Shown: positions 1 to 8,350 of the stretch, piece by piece | How the letters are laid out: the number at the start of each line of letters is the position of its first letter | Position numbering within the stretch: the stretch's first letter is position 1 | Source: Crassaminicella thermophila | Lineage (GTDB): Bacteria > Bacillota > Clostridia > Peptostreptococcales > Thermotaleaceae | Assembly: GCF_008152325.1 (NCBI RefSeq) | Contig: NZ_CP042243.1 | Location: 1,741,026-1,805,025 of the forward strand | DNA length: 64,000 nucleotides | Reading direction: 5' to 3' | The notes under the pieces: generated by a model | Told to the model about the DNA's origin: nothing | Databases searched by the model: none | The model's input: the letters and a program-made list of their open reading frames with translations, nothing else | Position numbers and translations under genes: made by a program

Positions 1-51
1 CCTTTCTTTTATTGTTGGATATTATTATACCACAAAAAGTTTTTATATATA

Positions 52-77
52 AAGGCATAGTTTTTACACTATGCCTT
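52..77 (-). terminator. Hairpin downstream of cysK
   Basis: A perfect 10-bp inverted repeat with a 6-nt loop lies 10 nt past the cysK stop codon. On the minus strand it is followed by only a short T-rich stretch, so it is a plausible but not textbook intrinsic terminator. Confidence 0.6.
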
Positions 78-87
78 AAAATAAATA

Positions 88-1011
88 CTATTCAAAATCA
101 AACAATGGTGTACTTAAATATCTTTCCCCATAACTTGGCACAATCACAACGATTTTCTTCCCTTTACCAAGCTCTTTTGCCTTTTTTATTGCTCCATAAA
201 TAGCAGCTCCTGAAGATATTCCTACCAATATACCTTCTTCAACTGCAATTTTTCTTGCTGTTTCCATTGCATCCTCGTCTTCTATTTTTATGATTTCATC
301 AATAATTTTTGTATTGAGAATATTCGGAATAAAGCCTGCTCCAATTCCTTGAATTTTGTGTGGTCCAGATTTTTCTCCAGAAAGCACAGCAGAATTTTTT
401 GGTTCAATCGCTACAACTTTTACATCCTTAATTTGTTTTTTTATCATTTCACCAATTCCTGTAATCGTTCCCCCTGTACCTACTCCAGCTATTAACATAT
501 CAAATTGATTATCCATTTGCTCAAGTATCTCTAGTGCCGTCGTATTTTTATGTGCTTCTGGATTTGCTCGGTTTTCAAATTGTTGTGGCATAAAATAAGA
601 CGGATTATTTCTTACAATTTCATTAGCCTTTTCAATAGCTCCTTTCATGCCTATAGCACCATCAGTAAGTACTATCTCTGCCCCAAAAGCTTTTAATAAT
701 TTTCTTCTTTCAATACTCATAGTATCCGGCATAACCAAAATAACTTTATACCCTTTAGCAGCTCCAATCATTGCAAGACCTATTCCAGTATTTCCACTTG
801 TTGGTTCTACAATGACAGAGCCTTTTTTTAATTTTCCTTCCTTCTCAGCTGTTTCAATCATGTTTAAAGCAATTCGATCTTTTACACTGCTTCCAGGATT
901 AAAAAATTCTAATTTAAGGTATACTTCTGCATCTTCTTTTCCAACTAATTTATTTAACTTTACCATAGGTGTATTTCCTATTAATTCTACAATACTATTC
1001 GCTATTTTCAT
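88..1011 (-). CDS. cysK: Cysteine synthase (O-acetylserine sulfhydrylase)
   Basis: PLP-dependent beta-replacement enzyme that makes L-cysteine from O-acetylserine and sulfide in the cytoplasm. Visible family signatures are the PLP lysine in NPGSSVKDR (K44), the substrate loop PTSGNTGIG, and the phosphate-binding [10 protein letters not shown]. At 307 aa it has the usual CysK length and looks complete. I chose the ATG at 1011 because GGAGGGG sits 4 nt upstream of it; an in-frame codon six residues earlier has no such site. It is monocistronic here. The neighbouring TSUP exporter genes on the other strand may be related through sulfur metabolism, but that is inference from proximity. Confidence 0.95.
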   Translation of the reverse strand: MKIANSIVELIGNTPMVKLNKLVGKEDAEVYLKLEFFNPGSSVKDRIALNMIETAEKEGKLKKGSVIVEPTSGNTGIGLAMIGAAKGYKVILVMPDTMSIERRKLLKAFGAEIVLTDGAIGMKGAIEKANEIVRNNPSYFMPQQFENRANPEAHKNTTALEILEQMDNQFDMLIAGVGTGGTITGIGEMIKKQIKDVKVVAIEPKNSAVLSGEKSGPHKIQGIGAGFIPNILNTKIIDEIIKIEDEDAMETARKIAVEEGILVGISSGAAIYGAIKKAKELGKGKKIVVIVPSYGERYLSTPLFDFE

Positions 1012-1056
1012 AGTACCCCTCCAATTCATACTTTTTCTATCGGAATTTATGTATTT

Positions 1057-1085
1057 ATTTTATAATATATTATAAAATCCGTCAA
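1057..1085 (-). promoter_or_regulatory. Sigma-A promoter of cysK
   Basis: TTGACG (1085-1080), a 17-nt spacer and TAAAAT (1062-1057) read toward cysK. The region also contains the palindrome TATAATATATTATA, which could be AT-richness alone. No T-box or S-box structure is seen. Confidence 0.55.
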
Positions 1086-1179
1086 TAGACTTATAAATTA
1101 TTTTCTATGGATCACACTATATATTAAAGGTAACAATTTATTTATTCCTATTACAAATAATTATTATTCAGGTGAAATA

Positions 1180-1542
1180 ATGAAAAAAAAAATGTTTACT
1201 TTAAAATTTATATTATTAGGTTTTATTGCAGGCTTGATTAATGGTTTATTAGGATCTGGTGGAGGAACTATTTTAGTCCCAGGAATGTTTTTTTTGCTAG
1301 ATATAGAAGAACACAAAGCACATGCTACTGCTATATCTGTAATACTACCACTTGCCCTTGTTAGTGCCTTTATATATATAAAGCATGGTGTTATTGTTTG
1401 GAATATAACATTTAAAATTATGATTGGTGGCATACTAGGAGGATATATTGGAGCAAACCTTTTATCAAAAATACCAGGAAATTTACTTAGAAAAATTTTC
1501 GCTATTTTTATGATCATTGCTGCTATAAGGATGGTGTTCTAA
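1180..1542 (+). CDS. TauE/SafE (TSUP) family exporter, half-size subunit 1
   Basis: A 120-aa integral membrane protein that is one half of a TauE/SafE (TSUP) transporter. This family exports sulfite or small sulfonated and carboxylated organic anions. The N-terminal glycine motif GLLGSGGGTILVP and the C-terminal LRKIFAIFMII motif are the two halves of the repeat that full-length 240-260-aa TSUP proteins carry twice. About four membrane segments are expected. AGGTGA precedes the ATG. The stop overlaps the start of the next, homologous half by one base (TAATG), so the two are translationally coupled and probably form a heteromer. The substrate is unknown; the adjacent cysK makes a sulfur compound plausible. 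Confidence 0.82.
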   Translation: MKKKMFTLKFILLGFIAGLINGLLGSGGGTILVPGMFFLLDIEEHKAHATAISVILPLALVSAFIYIKHGVIVWNITFKIMIGGILGGYIGANLLSKIPGNLLRKIFAIFMIIAAIRMVF

Positions 1543-1904
1543 TGAATTTAGTACTTATTGGTTTGTTATCAGGAATAATTGGGGGAATGGGGATTGGCGG
1601 AGGAACCATTCTAATCCCTGCACTTATCCTATTTACATCCCTTACACAGCAACAAGCTCAAGGTGTAAACTTATTATCTTTTGTACCAGTTGCTTTTATT
1701 GCACTCATTACTCATCTAAAAAATAAAAATGTTAAAACATCTATTTCTCTACCTTTAATAGGTTTAGGCCTTTTAGGTTCTATTTTAGGTTCATTCCTTG
1801 CTGTAAATATCTCATCTGATATACTTAGAAAGTTTTTTGGTATCTTCCTCTTTTTTATGGGACTTTATGAATTTTTCTATAAAGATAAAAGACGTACCAA
1901 ATAG
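1542..1904 (+). CDS. TauE/SafE (TSUP) family exporter, half-size subunit 2
   Basis: A 120-aa membrane protein homologous to the preceding gene. It carries the same glycine signature (GGMGIGGGTILIPAL) and the same C-terminal signature (LRKFFGIFLFFMGLYEFF). Start and upstream stop share a base (TAATG), and there is no independent ribosome binding site, so coupled translation is likely. Together the two products equal one complete TSUP transporter. The two halves have clearly diverged, so this is not a recently split full-length gene; each half keeps its own complete repeat unit. Confidence 0.82.
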   Translation: MNLVLIGLLSGIIGGMGIGGGTILIPALILFTSLTQQQAQGVNLLSFVPVAFIALITHLKNKNVKTSISLPLIGLGLLGSILGSFLAVNISSDILRKFFGIFLFFMGLYEFFYKDKRRTK

Positions 1905-1914
1905 TACGACTTTT
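1887..1914. terminator. Bidirectional terminator between TSUP genes and yigZ-like gene
   Basis: AAAAGACGTAC pairs with GTACGACTTTT around a 6-nt loop. A-rich and T-rich flanks on both sides suit termination of both convergent genes. Confidence 0.65.
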
Positions 1915-1915
1915 A

Positions 1916-2569
1916 TTACAATGATTCTTTCATGATAACACCATCTAATTCATTAAGATATAATGTATCTTCAACAGATATTTCAGCCTTTGCACTTGTT
2001 AAGTTATTAATTAATTTAATAAAATTATCACTACGATCTACTGGAGAATAAATATACATATTTACAGCATCATCAAACACTGTATCCTTTAATAAATAGC
2101 CTGCACTTAATATTTCATTTTGAACTTTTCCAAGTATAGAATAATCTATTCTTATTTTTATTAAATCATGCAATACTTTCTCAATAATTTTTCCTTCCTT
2201 TAATGCAAGTTTTGCTGTTTGAGTATAAGCACGAACAAGTCCTCCTGTACCTAATTTTATTCCACCAAAATATCTTGTAACAACAATAGCAACATTTTTA
2301 ATTGCTTCTTTTTTTAACATATCTAGTATAGGTACTCCAGCTGTTCCAGCTGGTTCTCCATCATCACTATATCTTTGTATTTCATTATTTTTTCCAATTA
2401 TATAAACTGGAACATTATGTGTTGCTGTTTTATGAATCAATTTTATTTCTTCAATAAATTTAGTCGCCTCTTCCTCATTTTCTACAGGCTTTACATATCC
2501 AATAAACCTTGATTTCTCAATAACATGTTCTACTTCAGCATATTCTAGAATTGTTCTATATCTTTTCAT
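1916..2569 (-). CDS. YigZ/IMPACT family protein (UPF0029)
   Basis: A 217-aa member of the YigZ/YvyE/IMPACT family, conserved cytosolic proteins of unsettled function; the eukaryotic relative regulates GCN2. The family signatures ATHNVPVY, QRYSDDGEPAGTAG and VVTRYFGGIKLGTGGL are present in order, followed by the ferredoxin-like C-terminal domain. Length matches Bacillus YvyE. The ATG at 2569 is preferred because GGGAGG lies 7 nt upstream; the longer in-frame reading adds seven residues that overlap this site. It stands alone, separated from the upstream Nudix gene by a hairpin. Confidence 0.9.
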   Translation of the reverse strand: MKRYRTILEYAEVEHVIEKSRFIGYVKPVENEEEATKFIEEIKLIHKTATHNVPVYIIGKNNEIQRYSDDGEPAGTAGVPILDMLKKEAIKNVAIVVTRYFGGIKLGTGGLVRAYTQTAKLALKEGKIIEKVLHDLIKIRIDYSILGKVQNEILSAGYLLKDTVFDDAVNMYIYSPVDRSDNFIKLINNLTSAKAEISVEDTLYLNELDGVIMKESL

Positions 2570-2588
2570 ACCCTTACCTCCCTCAAGC

Positions 2589-2620
2589 AATAGAAGAGTA
2601 GTTAAAACTACTCTTCTATT
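2589..2620 (-). terminator. Terminator after the Nudix gene
   Basis: A perfect 13-bp stem (ATAGAAGAGTAGT) with a TAAA loop sits immediately after the stop codon of the gene ending at 2622. Confidence 0.7.
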
Positions 2621-2621
2621 A

Positions 2622-3053
2622 TTATACCATTATTTCCTGGGAAGCTACTTCTTTATATTTTCTATATGCAAGATTGACCAAAGATCGATCTTGATTATGT
2701 GTAATCATATCTAAAGCTTCACTGATATGATAAAAACCTATATCTTTATATTCTAGCTCATCATTCAATTTACATTTCTCATCTAATGCTCTCATTAAAT
2801 ACCATATTATTTCATTACAAACTGGCTTTTGTCTTGATATAGAAAAAAATTCGTAACAAGTTTCTCCAACAGAAGAGACAATTTCAGCTTCAATACCCGC
2901 TTCTTCTTTTACACGGTTTAAAGCAACATCTCTTGAGAGATTCCCATTACGAATTACACCCTTTGGTAATACCCATTCATCTTTTTCATTTTTCAAAAGT
3001 AGCACCTTCTCATCGAAAAATACAACGCCACCAGCACAATTTCTAAAAAGCAT
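2622..3053 (-). CDS. Nudix-fold protein with degenerate Nudix box
   Basis: A 143-aa protein of Nudix hydrolase fold, normally pyrophosphohydrolases acting on nucleoside-diphosphate derivatives. The Nudix box spans about residues 32-54, from PKG to KEEAGI. Compared with the consensus GX5EX7REUXEEXGU, the first Glu is Asn38, and the Arg-Glu pair is Asn46-Arg47, whereas Glu50, Glu51 and Gly53 are kept. The metal site is therefore partly altered, and activity or substrate cannot be assumed. GGGAGG stands 8 nt before the ATG. It is monocistronic, with a terminator directly after the stop. I believe related clostridial proteins share this variant box, but could not search. Confidence 0.75.
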   Translation of the reverse strand: MLFRNCAGGVVFFDEKVLLLKNEKDEWVLPKGVIRNGNLSRDVALNRVKEEAGIEAEIVSSVGETCYEFFSISRQKPVCNEIIWYLMRALDEKCKLNDELEYKDIGFYHISEALDMITHNQDRSLVNLAYRKYKEVASQEIMV

Positions 3054-3260
3054 GGGGCATTCCTCCCTTCGTATTGTATATTATTATAATATACCAAACA
3101 TCTTTATTTTTCAATAATATTTCGAATTTTTAAAATTTTTATTTTTAGTTTTTTATAAATAGTTATTATTTCTTTTTACTCATAAGAAGAATACTACTTT
3201 ATATAATAATTGAAATATTTTTCACACATACTAATTAAAACAGCTTTGGAGGTGATTTTT

Positions 3261-3716
3261 CTGCATATAATATATCATTGTGTAGGAGGCTGTCATTCAT
3301 CTTGTACGGCTGCTGCAATTCATCTAAACATGTTACCAATGAACCATACTCCAAGTAAATATGATTTATTAAATATACCTTTTTTTGACTCTTTAGAAAA
3401 AACAGATATGGGAAAAATTATTTATAGAGGTACAGATGAATTTGGTAATAAGATATATACACTTGGTAGACAGTTTGTACCTCATATTATTATCCCATCT
3501 ATAAAAGATATGTGGCAGGTATTAGAACAAAGAGAAGAAGATCTTCTAATAGTCAATACGCTTCACTGTGTAAATTTTCTTATGAGAATTGGAGGGTTAT
3601 CATCTAGAAGATTAAAATGGATTCAATTTGGAAGACCTATTGTTGCACATGGTACTATATTAGCATATAAAAATATTGTAAAATTAGTTGAGGAGACAAA
3701 GAAAATTCTTAATTAA
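3261..3716 (+). CDS. DUF3189 family protein, apparent CTG start
   Basis: A 151-aa protein of the DUF3189 family found in spore-forming Firmicutes; function unknown. The N-terminal signature IIYHCVGGCHSS and the later PHIIIPS, DLLIVNTLHCVNFLMRIGG stretches identify it. Family members start almost directly at this signature. A full Shine-Dalgarno GGAGGTGA (3248-3255) is followed by five T residues and CTG at 3261, giving the expected N-terminus (Met)-HIIYHC. Upstream in-frame alternatives are TTG 3210, TTG 3246 and GTG 3252. The first has no site, and the other two lie inside or against the Shine-Dalgarno. The 3' end overlaps the convergent HEAT gene by four bases. Confidence 0.8.
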   Translation: MHIIYHCVGGCHSSCTAAAIHLNMLPMNHTPSKYDLLNIPFFDSLEKTDMGKIIYRGTDEFGNKIYTLGRQFVPHIIIPSIKDMWQVLEQREEDLLIVNTLHCVNFLMRIGGLSSRRLKWIQFGRPIVAHGTILAYKNIVKLVEETKKILN

Positions 3717-3734
3717 GAATTTTCAAGTCTCCTC
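3690..3734. repeat. Inverted repeat across convergent stop codons
   Basis: A perfect 24-bp palindrome (3701-3724) centred on the overlapping stops of the DUF3189 and HEAT genes is extended by GAGGAGAC/GTCTCCTC arms after a short asymmetric internal loop. The RNA of either strand would form a long hairpin. No T-run follows, so it may act as a mRNA 3'-end stabiliser or weak bidirectional terminator. Confidence 0.7.
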
Positions 3735-4384
3735 TCAATATTACAAATAGCTTCTTGAAATGCCCTTTTCACATATTCTTTTTCTTTTGGATTACAAATA
3801 AGACTTTTAATCTTTTTAATCGATTTTTTGTTTCCTAATTTCCCCAACGCTTTTGCAGCATATTGTCTTACCTGTGGTTTTGAATCTAATAAAGCCCTAT
3901 GTAGATATTCTATGCTATCTGCATCACCTATTTTATTTATTGCTGAACACACCATTCTCCTAACATTTCCATGGGGATGTTGAATATCTTGATAAATAAT
4001 AGGAATAAGTTTTTGTATCCCTAACTCACCTATAATCCAAATAACAATCATTTTATCATCAGGATTATTAATATAATTGTAGCGTTTATATATCTCTCTT
4101 ACCAAGATTTTTTTATCTTTCATTTTTATACTAGAGAGCATTTCATATCTTTTAGATTTTGTAGCTTCTAACATTTTGTCTAAAATCGATTTTTCTTCTG
4201 TACTGACAGAAAAAATCTCTGACTTTGCTAAGATTAATTGCTTCTTTACTTTCTCAACAGTCATATTTCTAATACTAGCAATAAGGTCAATCCCTTTTCC
4301 TTCTTTATACAAAAGATAAGTTATCATATAATCTTTTTTTATATTTATGTCATCCCATGATAAACTTAATCTCTTTTGTTGCAT
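3713..4384 (-). CDS. HEAT-repeat domain protein
   Basis: A 223-aa cytosolic protein. The C-terminal half (from about residue 115) carries HEAT-like helical repeats, visible as the periodic GNVRRMVCSAINKIGD and KPQVRQYAAKALGKLGN units, a scaffold for protein contacts. The N-terminal half has a helix-turn-helix-like pattern (KGIDLIASIRNMTVEKVKKQL), which is only suggestive. The ATG at 4384 lies 4 nt after the hflX stop, with GGAG inside the hflX stop region serving as ribosome binding site. It is therefore almost certainly co-translated with hflX. A role in ribosome or GTPase biology would be guilt by association only. Confidence 0.75.
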   Translation of the reverse strand: MQQKRLSLSWDDINIKKDYMITYLLYKEGKGIDLIASIRNMTVEKVKKQLILAKSEIFSVSTEEKSILDKMLEATKSKRYEMLSSIKMKDKKILVREIYKRYNYINNPDDKMIVIWIIGELGIQKLIPIIYQDIQHPHGNVRRMVCSAINKIGDADSIEYLHRALLDSKPQVRQYAAKALGKLGNKKSIKKIKSLICNPKEKEYVKRAFQEAICNIERRLENS

Positions 4385-4388
4385 GTTC

Positions 4389-5696
4389 TTACTCCATTTC
4401 ATTTAAAATCATATAATTTTTATATTTATTATAATCTGCTAAAGCTAGATATGTTTCAATCAAAACACCATTTTCTTTATAAACACACTTATCCATTTTT
4501 GTCTTATCGCATAAGTATGATACAATATCCCCTCGATCATAGGGTAAAAGAAGTATTGCCTTTTTCATATCAGCAAATATTTTTTCTTTTATTTTACATA
4601 ACAACCTATCTATACCAATTTCTTCTAATGCTGAAATATGAATAATATCTTCTCCAGAAGGAATGTGTATATTCTCGATCTTATCTATTTTATTAAATAC
4701 TAGAATCATCCTTTTATCTTTTACATTTAATTCCCCTAATACTTTATTTGTAACTTTCATCTGCATCTCATAATCTTGATTTGTAGCATCTACAACATGA
4801 AGAAGCAAATCAGCATACTCAACTTCCTCAAGAGTAGCTTTAAAAGCCTCCACCAATGCATGTGGTAGCTTACTAACAAATCCTACTGTATCAATTAAAA
4901 TAAATTCTTCTTTACTTGGGAGTGCAATTTTTCTATGGGCAGTATCTAATGTAGCAAACAACATATCTTCTACATATACTTCTTTATCTTCTTGTAAAGA
5001 TCCTGTCTTTGATATAAGTTTATTCATTAATGTAGATTTACCAGCATTCGTATAACCTACTAACGCTACAACTGGAATTTCATTTTTCTTTCTCTGTTTT
5101 CTCTGAATCTCTCGATTTTTTTTGATTTCCTTTAATTGACACTTTATATCCGTAATTCTATTTAAAATATGTCTTCGATCAAGCTCTAATTTTTTTTCTC
5201 CTGGTCCTCTAGTTCCGATTCCTGCACCTGTTCTAGATAAAGATTTCCCTAGTCCAACCAGTCTTGGTAATCTATACTGAAGCTGAGCTAATTCAACCTG
5301 CAATTTCCCTTCCTTTGATTGTGCTCTTTGTGCAAAAATATCTAGAATCAATGTAGTTCTATCAATGATAGTTCTTTCTATTGATTCTTCTAAATTTCTA
5401 ATTTGAGCTCCAGAAAGCTCATCATTAAATATCACCAAATTAGCATCTAATTCATCACAAAGAATTTTAATTTCTTCAACCTTACCTTTCCCTATATAAA
5501 AGGCTGAATCAATTTTTTGCTTGTTCTGTATAATTGTGTTTATAACTTTTGCTCCTGCAGCTTTTGCTAACTCCTCTAGCTCTTTTAAAGAATTTTCAAT
5601 TGTAGTAATCTCATTTTTACTACCTGTACTTAATCCAACCAATATAGCTCTTTGTTCTACAAATTCAATAATTTCATTATTTTCATTAAATTGCAT
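4389..5696 (-). CDS. hflX: Ribosome-associated GTPase HflX
   Basis: A 435-aa OBG-HflX family GTPase that binds the 50S subunit and can split stalled or stress-inactivated ribosomes. The N-terminal nucleotide-binding domain has GKGKVEEIK and [15 protein letters not shown]. The linker carries [12 protein letters not shown]. The G domain has GYTNAGKST (P-loop), DTVGF (G3) and NKID (G4). Length is typical. Start at the ATG 5696 is supported by GGTTGGTGAT just upstream; an in-frame start ten residues earlier lacks this. It leads a two-gene operon with the HEAT protein, four nt apart. Confidence 0.95.
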   Translation of the reverse strand: MQFNENNEIIEFVEQRAILVGLSTGSKNEITTIENSLKELEELAKAAGAKVINTIIQNKQKIDSAFYIGKGKVEEIKILCDELDANLVIFNDELSGAQIRNLEESIERTIIDRTTLILDIFAQRAQSKEGKLQVELAQLQYRLPRLVGLGKSLSRTGAGIGTRGPGEKKLELDRRHILNRITDIKCQLKEIKKNREIQRKQRKKNEIPVVALVGYTNAGKSTLMNKLISKTGSLQEDKEVYVEDMLFATLDTAHRKIALPSKEEFILIDTVGFVSKLPHALVEAFKATLEEVEYADLLLHVVDATNQDYEMQMKVTNKVLGELNVKDKRMILVFNKIDKIENIHIPSGEDIIHISALEEIGIDRLLCKIKEKIFADMKKAILLLPYDRGDIVSYLCDKTKMDKCVYKENGVLIETYLALADYNKYKNYMILNEME

Positions 5697-5784
5697 ATTA
5701 TCACCAACCTTAACGAATACTATCATGTTTATTATACGCTAAAATAAATAAAATTCACTATTAAATTTATACTTTTTTACAATA

Positions 5785-5813
5785 AAAAAGATCGGTTTTA
5801 AACCGATCTTTTT
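5785..5813 (-). terminator. Terminator after the NSS transporter gene
   Basis: AAAAAGATCGGTTT pairs with AAACCGATCTTTTT across a 1-nt centre, with T-rich sequence following on the minus strand. It isolates hflX from the transporter gene. Confidence 0.85.
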
Positions 5814-5814
5814 C

Positions 5815-7167
5815 TTACAATAATGAACGTATAAACACTAAAAGAATAGCTACTGGACCAACATACTTCACAAGAAATGCCCAAGCTCCAGATAACTTGA
5901 ACTCTAAATTCCCATCATTTGTAGCTTCCTTAATCGCATTATCTGTACCCCAAATCCATCCTACAAAAATACATAATAGTAATCCTCCTAATGGAAGTAA
6001 GATATTACTTGATACAAAATCAAAAGTATCAAAGAATCCTTTTCCAGGAAGTAAAGTTATATCTGACCAAGGACCTAATGATAATGAACATGGAATACCA
6101 ATTAAGAATATTACTACTCCTAGCACAATTGTAGTAACCTTACGATTCATTTTCCATTCATCTACTACATATGCAACACATACTTCAAGTAGTGAAATAG
6201 AAGAAGATAAAGCTGCAAATAAAACTAATACAAAGAACATTACAGCAAAAAGTGAACCTAAAGGCATCTGTGCAAATACTGCAGGAAATGTAATAAATAT
6301 AAGTCCAGGTCCTGCTGATGGCTCAAAACCAAAAGCAAAAACTGCTGGTAATACTGCAAGTCCTGCAAGCAAAGCAACTCCAGTATCAATAAGCGGAATA
6401 ATTGTAGCACTTTGTGGTATATTAGTATCTTTACTTAAATAACTACCATAAGTAATCATACATCCCATACCTAAACTTAGTGAGAAGAATACTTGTCCTA
6501 ACGCATCAAGTATAACACCTATCGTTATTTTTGAAAAATCAGGAACTAAAAGATACTTAATTCCTTCAACAGCACCTGGTAGTGTCATTGAACGAATAGC
6601 AAGTATAATAATCATAATAAAAAGTGCTGGCATCATAATCTTACTTGATTTTTCAATTCCTCCACCAATTCCACCAAATACAATTAATAATGTAGCTAAC
6701 ATAAATAGTCCATGATAAAATATTGGAACAGTTGTCCCAGATATTAATTCTCCAAACATACCACCTAAAACCTCAGCATCTGATACATTTAAAGCACCTG
6801 TTAGTGACTTAACAATATAGTTGATTACCCATCCACCAACAACACTATAGAATGAAAGAATCAAAAATCCAGCTAAAACTCCAAGTCCACCAACCCATGC
6901 CCAATTTTTACGTATTTTTCTATAAGCACCTATTGCATTTAATTGAGTATGTCTACCTAAAACAATTTCAGCTAACATTAATGTAAAACCAACAAGGAAT
7001 AAAATTATAAAATATACCAATACAAAAGCGCCTCCACCGTTTTTACCGGCCATATAAGGGAACTTCCATAAGTTTCCTAGTCCTACCGCTGAACCTGCTG
7101 CTGCTAATATAAAACCTATTTTAGACCCCCACTGTTCTCTGTCTTGATTTTGATTAATATTCGCCAT
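5815..7167 (-). CDS. Sodium-dependent transporter, NSS (SNF) family
   Basis: A 450-aa secondary transporter of the neurotransmitter:sodium symporter family, which imports amino acids or related amines with Na+. The hallmark N-terminus W-G-S-K-I-G-F-I-L-A-A-A-G-S-A-V-G-L-G-N-L-W-K-F-P-Y is present, with the unwound TM1 segment AVGLGN that binds Na+ and substrate. Eleven to twelve membrane segments follow. Length fits the short bacterial branch. GGAGGAAGAGT directly precedes the ATG. Substrate cannot be read from the sequence; branched or aromatic amino acids are usual for the family. It is monocistronic with its own terminator. Confidence 0.92.
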   Translation of the reverse strand: MANINQNQDREQWGSKIGFILAAAGSAVGLGNLWKFPYMAGKNGGGAFVLVYFIILFLVGFTLMLAEIVLGRHTQLNAIGAYRKIRKNWAWVGGLGVLAGFLILSFYSVVGGWVINYIVKSLTGALNVSDAEVLGGMFGELISGTTVPIFYHGLFMLATLLIVFGGIGGGIEKSSKIMMPALFIMIIILAIRSMTLPGAVEGIKYLLVPDFSKITIGVILDALGQVFFSLSLGMGCMITYGSYLSKDTNIPQSATIIPLIDTGVALLAGLAVLPAVFAFGFEPSAGPGLIFITFPAVFAQMPLGSLFAVMFFVLVLFAALSSSISLLEVCVAYVVDEWKMNRKVTTIVLGVVIFLIGIPCSLSLGPWSDITLLPGKGFFDTFDFVSSNILLPLGGLLLCIFVGWIWGTDNAIKEATNDGNLEFKLSGAWAFLVKYVGPVAILLVFIRSLL

Positions 7168-7519
7168 ACTCTTCCTCCTTTAAGTAATTTTAAAATTGCT
7201 TATTTTATTTTATTTCCACCCCCCATTATCTTTATCATATGGAAAATTTAAAAAATTAAACATAAAAAAAATATTATATCATCGACATATTTCGACTTGT
7301 TTTTTTATTATAGTATACACGACGAAATTTTTCAATATGCAATTATATATTTTATATTGAAAAAATATATAATTATCTGATTTTTAAGAGCAAGAACTTT
7401 TTATAGAGATGATTTTTGTCGAATTTTATATTAATGATATTTTAGCATACACAAACTGTAATGTAAACACTTTTCTTTTAATTCGAAATATTTGGAATTT
7501 TATTTTGTCGGTAAAATAA
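7168..7519. other. AT-rich intergenic region upstream of the NSS gene
   Basis: No gene is seen. The stretch holds one exact Spo0A-box core TGTCGAA (7417-7423, plus strand) and four one- or two-mismatch versions: 7281-7287 and 7291-7297 on the minus strand, and 7320-7326 and 7506-7512 on the plus strand. A TATAAT lies on the minus strand near 7270-7280 without a clear -35 element. Whether the boxes matter is unproven. Confidence 0.3.
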
Positions 7520-7552
7520 CCACCTATTATAGTATCATTCTATAATAGGTGG
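7520..7552 (-). terminator. Terminator after yunB
   Basis: A perfect 13-bp stem (CCACCTATTATAG with its complement) and 7-nt loop sit just past the yunB stop, followed by TTATTTT on the minus strand. Confidence 0.85.
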
Positions 7553-7561
7553 CATTTTAAT

Positions 7562-8248
7562 TTATTGTGATATATCATTAGGAACAACATTCAAAACCTC
7601 ATCCTTAGGCACAAAAATATAGTTTTGTGGCACTTTACCAACGATAATTGTTTCTGCAATAGGTACAGCTGTTTCAACCATTGTCGCCTTAGAAGAAAAA
7701 GGAACTATAATTCTTACTTGTGTTTTAACAACTAGATATATTTTATGTCTTGTTTGATTTATCCCTGATTCCTCAAATTCTGTTTTAAAATTCACACTCA
7801 CCATTCCAATAGGGGTAACATTAATTTGAATTTTAGGACCATATTTTGCTAAAAGTTGACTCTTAAATACAGTTCCTAATGGAACCCTTACAGATGAAGC
7901 CTTTATTTGTTTAATGTTATCTTGAACAGATAATGCAACCTCTGATGCTAATTTGTTCATCATCATTGTATTTGCTTGCATCATCGTAACACTGCCTTCA
8001 TTATCTGTTCTTATAAAAATTAAATCTTGATATTTTATATCTTGTGAAACTGTTGCATTTACAGATTCGTTAATAGCTCGAGTAGCAATTTCTCTTGCTT
8101 TAACCTCAGCTATCGCTATAAATGCAGGCTTTATTTTCTGATCAACTAGTAAGAATCCATAAATAAGTACTAAAAAAGTGATTAATATACTAATAAATGC
8201 TTTTAAGCTACTTTTCATTTTTCTATGGTGATATCTCCTATAACGCAA
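7562..8248 (-). CDS. yunB: Sporulation protein YunB
   Basis: A 228-aa sporulation protein; the Bacillus subtilis homologue is made in the mother cell under sigma-E and is needed for normal spore formation. It has a basic N-terminus, one membrane segment at about residues 14-33, and an extracytoplasmic domain with the family pattern VKAREIATRAINESVN and the later VRVPLGTVF and GPKIQINVTPIG. The start is TTG at 8248, with GGGGGTG about 6 nt upstream; the first ATG, ten codons later, lacks a nearby site. It lies downstream of pstB on the same strand but is probably a separate unit. Confidence 0.88.
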   Translation of the reverse strand: MRYRRYHHRKMKSSLKAFISILITFLVLIYGFLLVDQKIKPAFIAIAEVKAREIATRAINESVNATVSQDIKYQDLIFIRTDNEGSVTMMQANTMMMNKLASEVALSVQDNIKQIKASSVRVPLGTVFKSQLLAKYGPKIQINVTPIGMVSVNFKTEFEESGINQTRHKIYLVVKTQVRIIVPFSSKATMVETAVPIAETIIVGKVPQNYIFVPKDEVLNVVPNDISQ

Positions 8249-8350
8249 AAAAACACCCCCTTCTTATATTAATATGTTTCATAGGGGTAATTTAGTGATT
8301 GCATTTTTACTTTTTCTTTACCTATCATACCAAAATAACGCTGTTTGTTT

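Noticed and set aside
1057-1070. Palindrome TATAATATATTATA before cysK as a CymR-type operator
   Set aside because: It lacks the conserved GC-containing positions expected of such sites and is easily explained by AT-richness.
5897-6442. Plus-strand ORF of 181 codons inside the NSS transporter gene
   Set aside because: Antisense shadow of a strongly conserved transporter; composition follows the complementary strand.
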